Positions 6,723 to 9,990 of a stretch of DNA of 9,990 nt are shown one piece after another (position 1 is the stretch's first letter; every line of letters starts with the position of its first letter). The notes under the pieces were generated by a model. That model was not told where the DNA came from, did no database searches, and saw only the letters and a program-made list of their open reading frames with translations. The position numbers were made by a program, and so were the translations under genes. The stretch is from positions 1-9,990 of the forward strand of contig CACZSE010000084.1 in assembly GCA_902783735.1 (NCBI GenBank), written 5' to 3'. This stretch comes from an uncultured Lachnospiraceae bacterium (lineage in GTDB: Bacteria > Bacillota > Clostridia > Lachnospirales > Lachnospiraceae).

Positions 6723-6751
6723 ATTATATTGTATGCAATCTATTTTGTCAA
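6723..6751 (-). promoter_or_regulatory. Perfect-consensus sigma-70/SigA promoter of the radical SAM gene
   Basis: On the minus strand TTGACA (6751-6746), a 17-nt AT-rich spacer and TATAAT (6728-6723) match consensus at all 12 positions with ideal spacing. Predicted transcription starts near 6716, giving a leader of about 38 nt before the ATG at 6678. Confidence 0.88.
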
Positions 6752-6781
6752 TCTGCTTTATATTCTCTTTATAATTCCGGA

Positions 6782-7714
6782 TCAGTCATTATCAAAAAGC
6801 GGTGTTGAGAAATACCTTTCAGCGGTATCGGGAAGAACTGTAACCACCGTCTTTCCCTTCCCCAGCTTTTTCGCCAACTTCAAGGCTGCCGCAACATTCG
6901 TTCCCGAACTGATACCGCACATGATGCCTTCTTTTCTGGCGAGATCCTTTGCTGTCTGTATGGCCTCTTCGTCCGTTACTATATAGATATCGTCATATAT
7001 CTTTTGATTCAGGTTCTTGGGAATGATACCGTCTCCTATACCCATCTGAAGATGTGTACCGATATTTCCGCCCGCAAGAATGGCTGCATTTTCCGGCTCT
7101 ACGGCCCATATCTCGATATCGGGATACTGCGCTTTAAGAGTCTCACCTATACCGCTTATGGTTCCGCCGGTTCCTATGCCGGAACAGAATCCGTGGATGG
7201 GACCTGCCACCTGTTCAAGTATCTCAAGACCTGTATGATGCTTGTGAACCCTTGGATTCGCAGGATTTTCAAACTGCTGGGGAATATATACTCTGGGATC
7301 TTCCTTTGCCATGCGAATGGCTGTCTGAAGACATTCATCCATGCATGCACCGATATCACCGGCATCATGAATAAGAATAACCTCTGCCCCGTAATGCTTT
7401 ACCAGAAGACGCCTCTCCTCACTTACACTGTCAGGCATGATGATCTTTGTGGTGTAGCCTTTTACGGCACCTATAAGAGCCAGTCCGATCCCCTGGTTTC
7501 CGCTGGTCGGCTCTACGATTATGGTATCCTTGTTTATGATCCCGTCCTTCTCTGCCTGCTTTATCATGTTGTAGGCTGTCCTTGTCTTTATGGAACCTCC
7601 CACACCCAGTCCTTCATATTTTACAAGCACCTCAGCAGCCTCGGGATCGTTCATCCTGTTAAGTCTTATCATCGGCGTATGTCCGATATATTCAAGCACA
7701 TTGTCACAAACCAT
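6782..7714 (-). CDS. cysK: Cysteine synthase (O-acetylserine sulfhydrylase), PLP-dependent
   Basis: This enzyme replaces the acetyl group of O-acetyl-L-serine with sulfide to make L-cysteine (EC 2.5.1.47) in the cytoplasm. The 310-residue length is normal for CysK. The Schiff-base lysine is Lys43 in GGSIKTR (39-45). The substrate loop reads TSGNQGIG (70-77), the PLP-phosphate loop is GTGGT (181-185), and the pyridine-nitrogen serine is in GISSGTN (267-273). MGIGDGIIP (224-232) matches the family's conserved active-site segment. Two positions differ from the classic enzyme: Gln74 where TSGNTG is usual, and SIKTR in place of SVKDR. These may be subfamily marks, so a related beta-replacement activity cannot be excluded. 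ATG start with AGAGG 8 nt upstream. No serine acetyltransferase gene is adjacent. Confidence 0.93.
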   Translation of the reverse strand: MVCDNVLEYIGHTPMIRLNRMNDPEAAEVLVKYEGLGVGGSIKTRTAYNMIKQAEKDGIINKDTIIVEPTSGNQGIGLALIGAVKGYTTKIIMPDSVSEERRLLVKHYGAEVILIHDAGDIGACMDECLQTAIRMAKEDPRVYIPQQFENPANPRVHKHHTGLEILEQVAGPIHGFCSGIGTGGTISGIGETLKAQYPDIEIWAVEPENAAILAGGNIGTHLQMGIGDGIIPKNLNQKIYDDIYIVTDEEAIQTAKDLARKEGIMCGISSGTNVAAALKLAKKLGKGKTVVTVLPDTAERYFSTPLFDND

Positions 7715-7775
7715 TTCTCAAACCTCTGTATGATATATTTGAATGAGATCACCTTTTAACGACCCCACTCATGAT

Positions 7776-7804
7776 ATCATACTATTTTAATCGAAAATGA
7801 GCAA
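7776..7804 (-). promoter_or_regulatory. Candidate promoter of cysK
   Basis: TTGCTC (7804-7799, 3/6 to consensus), a 17-nt AT-rich spacer and TATGAT (7781-7776, 5/6) lie just after the stop codon of the DUF4173 gene. The -10 overlaps a perfect 10-bp palindrome, ATGATATCAT (7771-7780), which could be an operator. No terminator is visible between the two genes, so read-through from upstream may also contribute. The leader is too short for a T-box or other known riboswitch. Confidence 0.4.
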
Positions 7805-7805
7805 A

Positions 7806-9263
7806 TCAATCCGACCAAATCTCTTTTGCTCTCCATTTTGAGTAATTCCATGTTCTTACGGTCAGTTTTTCATTTTTTATCTTTTTTCTTTCATATCCGT
7901 TTACTGAACGTGAACGATATAAAAAATACTTATCTATAAGCTCCTCATCACCGTATCTTTCTATGGCCGGAAGGGCGTCCAACGACAATTCACAGATATA
8001 ATCGTCGTCATCATGATACTGTATGTTATATTTTGCTATCTGATAATCCGGATCTATAGCCACAAACATGATCCAGAGACTTATAAATGAGACAACGCAG
8101 TAATTTACAAACTTCATGTCCGGCTTATAGAGATATACTATGATGCCTGCCATGATGACAGCCATGACCAGTAATGCCCAAAGGACATATATCCTTAAAA
8201 ATGTGAGCTTATAGGCATCTATATAGAGGTACATCCTGTACGCGCTGGAGCTTATCATTATATAAGTGCATCCGCTTATCATGCAAAGGATCACCTTTAA
8301 AACCTTACTGTCCTTTGAGTATTTTCGACATAACAGCACCAGCACAATATTGATGAGACATACAAAGACTAACTGAAAGAATCCTTCATGCGCATATCTG
8401 GTATACGTGTAACCGTTTGGCAATGTCCCCTTTCTCATAAACAGATATATGACCTGTATGATGCTGTACATTAGATAGACTGTCAAAAGCACCGTATTGA
8501 CGGTTATTGCGATCACCGGGCTTAACGTTCGTTTATCGGTTACAGGCTCTTCAAGATCCTTAAGACTCTCCGTCAGTCTGTATAACATGGCGTATGCTGC
8601 AAAGAAAATGCAAATGATCATGATCGGTAATGTAATATCAAGATCAAATACAAATGAAAACATATCTTCCATTTTGTTGGAAAAGATGATATCCGAAGAC
8701 AATAATAACGGCAGGATGACACACAACAAAGGTACCGATATGGCCAGTCCTATCATGACATAAAGGATATTTGTCCTGCCTGACGAAACCGAAGGATCCT
8801 TTACATTTACCCCATCCTGATCCTCTTTGGATCTTTTTAAATAATCTGCCAGATCGTAAAACGGTCTGAATATGTAGCCCAAAGCTGACAGGACATATTT
8901 TACGATCCCTGACACATATCTCGACACATCCCATGTCTTATCATCATAAAGATTATGTAAAAACATCATAAAAAAGAGCACAAAAATAAAAACCTTGTCG
9001 AAAATGATAAGAGTCCTGTTCGCAGTTATGCATATATCCGTTCCCAAAAGGCATATTGCGCCCATATAGAATATCGAAAACCTGCTCACCGGCTTTTTTC
9101 TCAGCTTCATGTAATAAAGAAAAAACACTATTGTTCCCATAACAAACACGGGAAATGTCAGTCCCATATTGTTATGATACAGACAAAAAGTATAGAAAAC
9201 CGCATAGCAGGCACTCATTATACAGATCATCTTAAATGATATCTCATCGGTTATTCTGTTCAT
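7806..9263 (-). CDS. DUF4173-type polytopic membrane protein
   Basis: The family has no known function. From the chosen start the protein has 485 residues and about 11 hydrophobic helices (roughly 13-29, 35-52, 62-80, 91-106, 166-187, 211-228, 250-275, 295-312, 322-341, 356-379, 387-403), a charged cytoplasmic-type loop at 110-165 and a soluble C-terminal tail of about 80 residues. Family-like marks are YAHEGFFQL (290-298), SAYRMYLYIDAYKLTFLR (340-357) and SLDALPAIERYGDEE in the tail. The tail also has an unusual His-Asp4 run (HDDDD). Four ATGs are possible: 9281, 9272, 9269 and 9263. I chose 9263 because GGAGG (9277-9273) is spaced 9 nt from it; 9281 would add six residues. The start lies inside the regulator gene, so translation is probably coupled. 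Confidence 0.88.
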   Translation of the reverse strand: MNRITDEISFKMICIMSACYAVFYTFCLYHNNMGLTFPVFVMGTIVFFLYYMKLRKKPVSRFSIFYMGAICLLGTDICITANRTLIIFDKVFIFVLFFMMFLHNLYDDKTWDVSRYVSGIVKYVLSALGYIFRPFYDLADYLKRSKEDQDGVNVKDPSVSSGRTNILYVMIGLAISVPLLCVILPLLLSSDIIFSNKMEDMFSFVFDLDITLPIMIICIFFAAYAMLYRLTESLKDLEEPVTDKRTLSPVIAITVNTVLLTVYLMYSIIQVIYLFMRKGTLPNGYTYTRYAHEGFFQLVFVCLINIVLVLLCRKYSKDSKVLKVILCMISGCTYIMISSSAYRMYLYIDAYKLTFLRIYVLWALLVMAVIMAGIIVYLYKPDMKFVNYCVVSFISLWIMFVAIDPDYQIAKYNIQYHDDDDYICELSLDALPAIERYGDEELIDKYFLYRSRSVNGYERKKIKNEKLTVRTWNYSKWRAKEIWSD

Positions 9264-9477
9264 CTTCATCATCCTCCACATACTCCATAAGGTCGCCCGG
9301 CTGACACTTTAAGATCCTGCACAGTTCCTCTATGGTGCTGACCTTTACAGCTTTAGCTTTTCCGTTTTTTAAGATTGATACATTTGCCATGGTGAGGCCC
9401 AGCCTGTTAGACAACTCGGTCACACTCATCTTTCTCTTGGCAAGCATTACGTCTATATTGAAAACAAGATGTCCCAT
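9244..9477 (-). CDS. Small Cro/C1-family (XRE) helix-turn-helix regulator, YozG-like
   Basis: This 77-residue protein is almost entirely one DNA-binding HTH domain. MSVTELSNRLGLTMANVSILKNGK (17-40) is cut here into helix 2 (SVTELSNRLG) and the recognition helix (TMANVSILKNGK); STIEELCRILKCQPGDLMEY (47-66) completes the five-helix fold. An acidic tail (EDDEDEQNNR) follows and has no sensor domain. Such regulators are routinely found directly after a DUF2975 membrane gene (as with B. subtilis yoaS/yozG), so it likely takes its signal from that membrane partner and controls its own operon. ATG start with AGGGG about 7 nt upstream; that Shine-Dalgarno abuts the DUF2975 stop codon. Its last 20 nt overlap the next gene. 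Confidence 0.92.
   Translation of the reverse strand: MGHLVFNIDVMLAKRKMSVTELSNRLGLTMANVSILKNGKAKAVKVSTIEELCRILKCQPGDLMEYVEDDEDEQNNR
9273..9277 (-). promoter_or_regulatory. Ribosome binding site for the DUF4173 gene inside the regulator gene
   Basis: GGAGG (9277-9273) lies in the regulator's coding end. It is directly before ATG 9272 (no spacer), 3 nt before ATG 9269 and 9 nt before ATG 9263. Only the last spacing suits initiation. Confidence 0.6.
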
Positions 9478-9488
9478 ATCATCACCCC

Positions 9489-9968
9489 TTAAATAGTCAG
9501 ATCATTCTCTTCCTTGATCTGTGCAGCCTTCATTACCAGATGCGAAAGAGCAGCAGCTCCGGTGGATATGGCTATTCCTATAAATACCACAACTATGATG
9601 ACCAGCATGACTACCGATGCAGACATATCAAGAATGAGAAAGATCACGTGTGCTACAAACACAAATACCGAATCGCCCAGAGCCAGATAGGCTATCCACT
9701 TAAGATACTTCGAATTGTCTATGGTAAATGATTCATCATTTCCTATATTGGTAGCTATCTTCCATCCCAGATACAGCACAGCATAACAGGGAACAGCACT
9801 TACCCACAACAGAACCATCCATGGTGTCAGATTCTTCTCAAGCATGGAATTCTGATCCACCAGATATACTCCGAACCTCGGCAATATGACCATGTAAGTA
9901 AGCAATCCGCAAATGCCCACTCCCACGATTATCAACTTTAACCACCTGGCCAATGCATCCGACTTCAT
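9489..9968 (-). CDS. DUF2975 four-helix membrane protein, YoaS-like
   Basis: This 159-residue integral membrane protein has four predicted helices: about 11-32, 51-72, 90-112 and 117-143. The family hallmarks are SFTIDNSKYLKWIAY (80-94) in the loop before helix 3 and the extreme C-terminus KEENDLTI. The biochemical function of DUF2975 is unknown; by its constant pairing with a small XRE regulator it may sense a membrane or envelope condition, or hold the regulator at the membrane. ATG start with GAGGAG 6 nt upstream. It is the first visible gene of the three-gene unit; its promoter would lie beyond the window edge (only 22 nt remain). The stop codon overlaps the ribosome site of the regulator, implying coupled translation. 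Confidence 0.93.
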   Translation of the reverse strand: MKSDALARWLKLIIVGVGICGLLTYMVILPRFGVYLVDQNSMLEKNLTPWMVLLWVSAVPCYAVLYLGWKIATNIGNDESFTIDNSKYLKWIAYLALGDSVFVFVAHVIFLILDMSASVVMLVIIVVVFIGIAISTGAAALSHLVMKAAQIKEENDLTI

Positions 9969-9990
9969 ATATTTCTCCTCTCACGGTGTC

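Noticed and set aside
7004..7759. A 251-codon open frame on the plus strand opposite cysK
   Set aside because: It is antisense to a well-conserved enzyme with intact motifs, shows no recognisable domain, and has no convincing ribosome site; it is a codon-bias shadow.
7715..7805. Possible T-box or sulfur riboswitch before cysK
   Set aside because: The gap is 91 nt, too short for a T-box or SAM riboswitch, and it has only a weak 5-pair hairpin.
9244..9968. Toxin-antitoxin reading of the small regulator plus membrane protein
   Set aside because: The membrane protein carries clear DUF2975 hallmarks (SFTIDN, C-terminal EENDLTI) and is too long for a typical type I toxin; the regulator pair is better explained as a YoaS/YozG-like unit.
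1..9990. CRISPR arrays, tRNA/rRNA genes, insertion sequences, phage attachment sites
   Set aside because: No regularly spaced repeats, no cloverleaf-like sequence in the gaps, no transposase or integrase frames and no terminal repeats were seen on either strand.

Overview
All seven complete genes in this window, and one cut gene, lie on the minus strand, so the window is read from right (9990) to left (1). Base composition is moderately AT-rich. The families present (a DUF2975 protein with its small XRE regulator, a DUF4173 membrane protein, a Clostridia-type radical SAM protein, and an acidic TPR protein beside glgB) point to a low/mid-GC anaerobic Firmicute. A Lachnospiraceae member such as Butyrivibrio or Roseburia is most likely. 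This assignment is inferred from protein style, not from a marker gene.

Region A (9968-7806) is a tight three-gene unit: a four-helix DUF2975 membrane protein, a 77-residue Cro/C1-type regulator 11 nt further on, and a polytopic DUF4173 membrane protein whose start lies inside the end of the regulator gene. The spacing and overlap imply co-transcription and translational coupling. This looks like a small membrane-plus-regulator module of unknown signal.

Region B (7804-6782) is a cysteine synthase gene (cysK type, PLP-dependent) with its own plausible promoter. Region C (6751-5496) is a monocistronic radical SAM gene with a perfect-consensus sigma-70-type promoter, a 16-nt dyad just past the predicted transcription start, and a strong intrinsic terminator.

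Region D (5491-178) starts with a 9-bp inverted repeat bracketing a candidate promoter. It is followed by a 1069-residue gene (TTG start) with N-terminal TPR-like repeats, a long very acidic disordered linker and a C-terminal AAA+-like domain of the CbbX/SpoVK kind that has lost its Walker A lysine and Walker B residues. glgB (GTG start), the glycogen branching enzyme, follows 45 nt later. After a terminator-like hairpin, the left edge (118-1) holds the first 39 codons of a lipoprotein gene.

The most unusual item is the 1069-residue protein: an apparent pseudo-ATPase on a TPR/acidic scaffold, probably co-transcribed with glycogen branching enzyme. No RNA genes, CRISPR arrays, insertion sequences or attachment sites were seen. 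No gene-free stretch exceeds 300 bases; the longest is 5341-5577.
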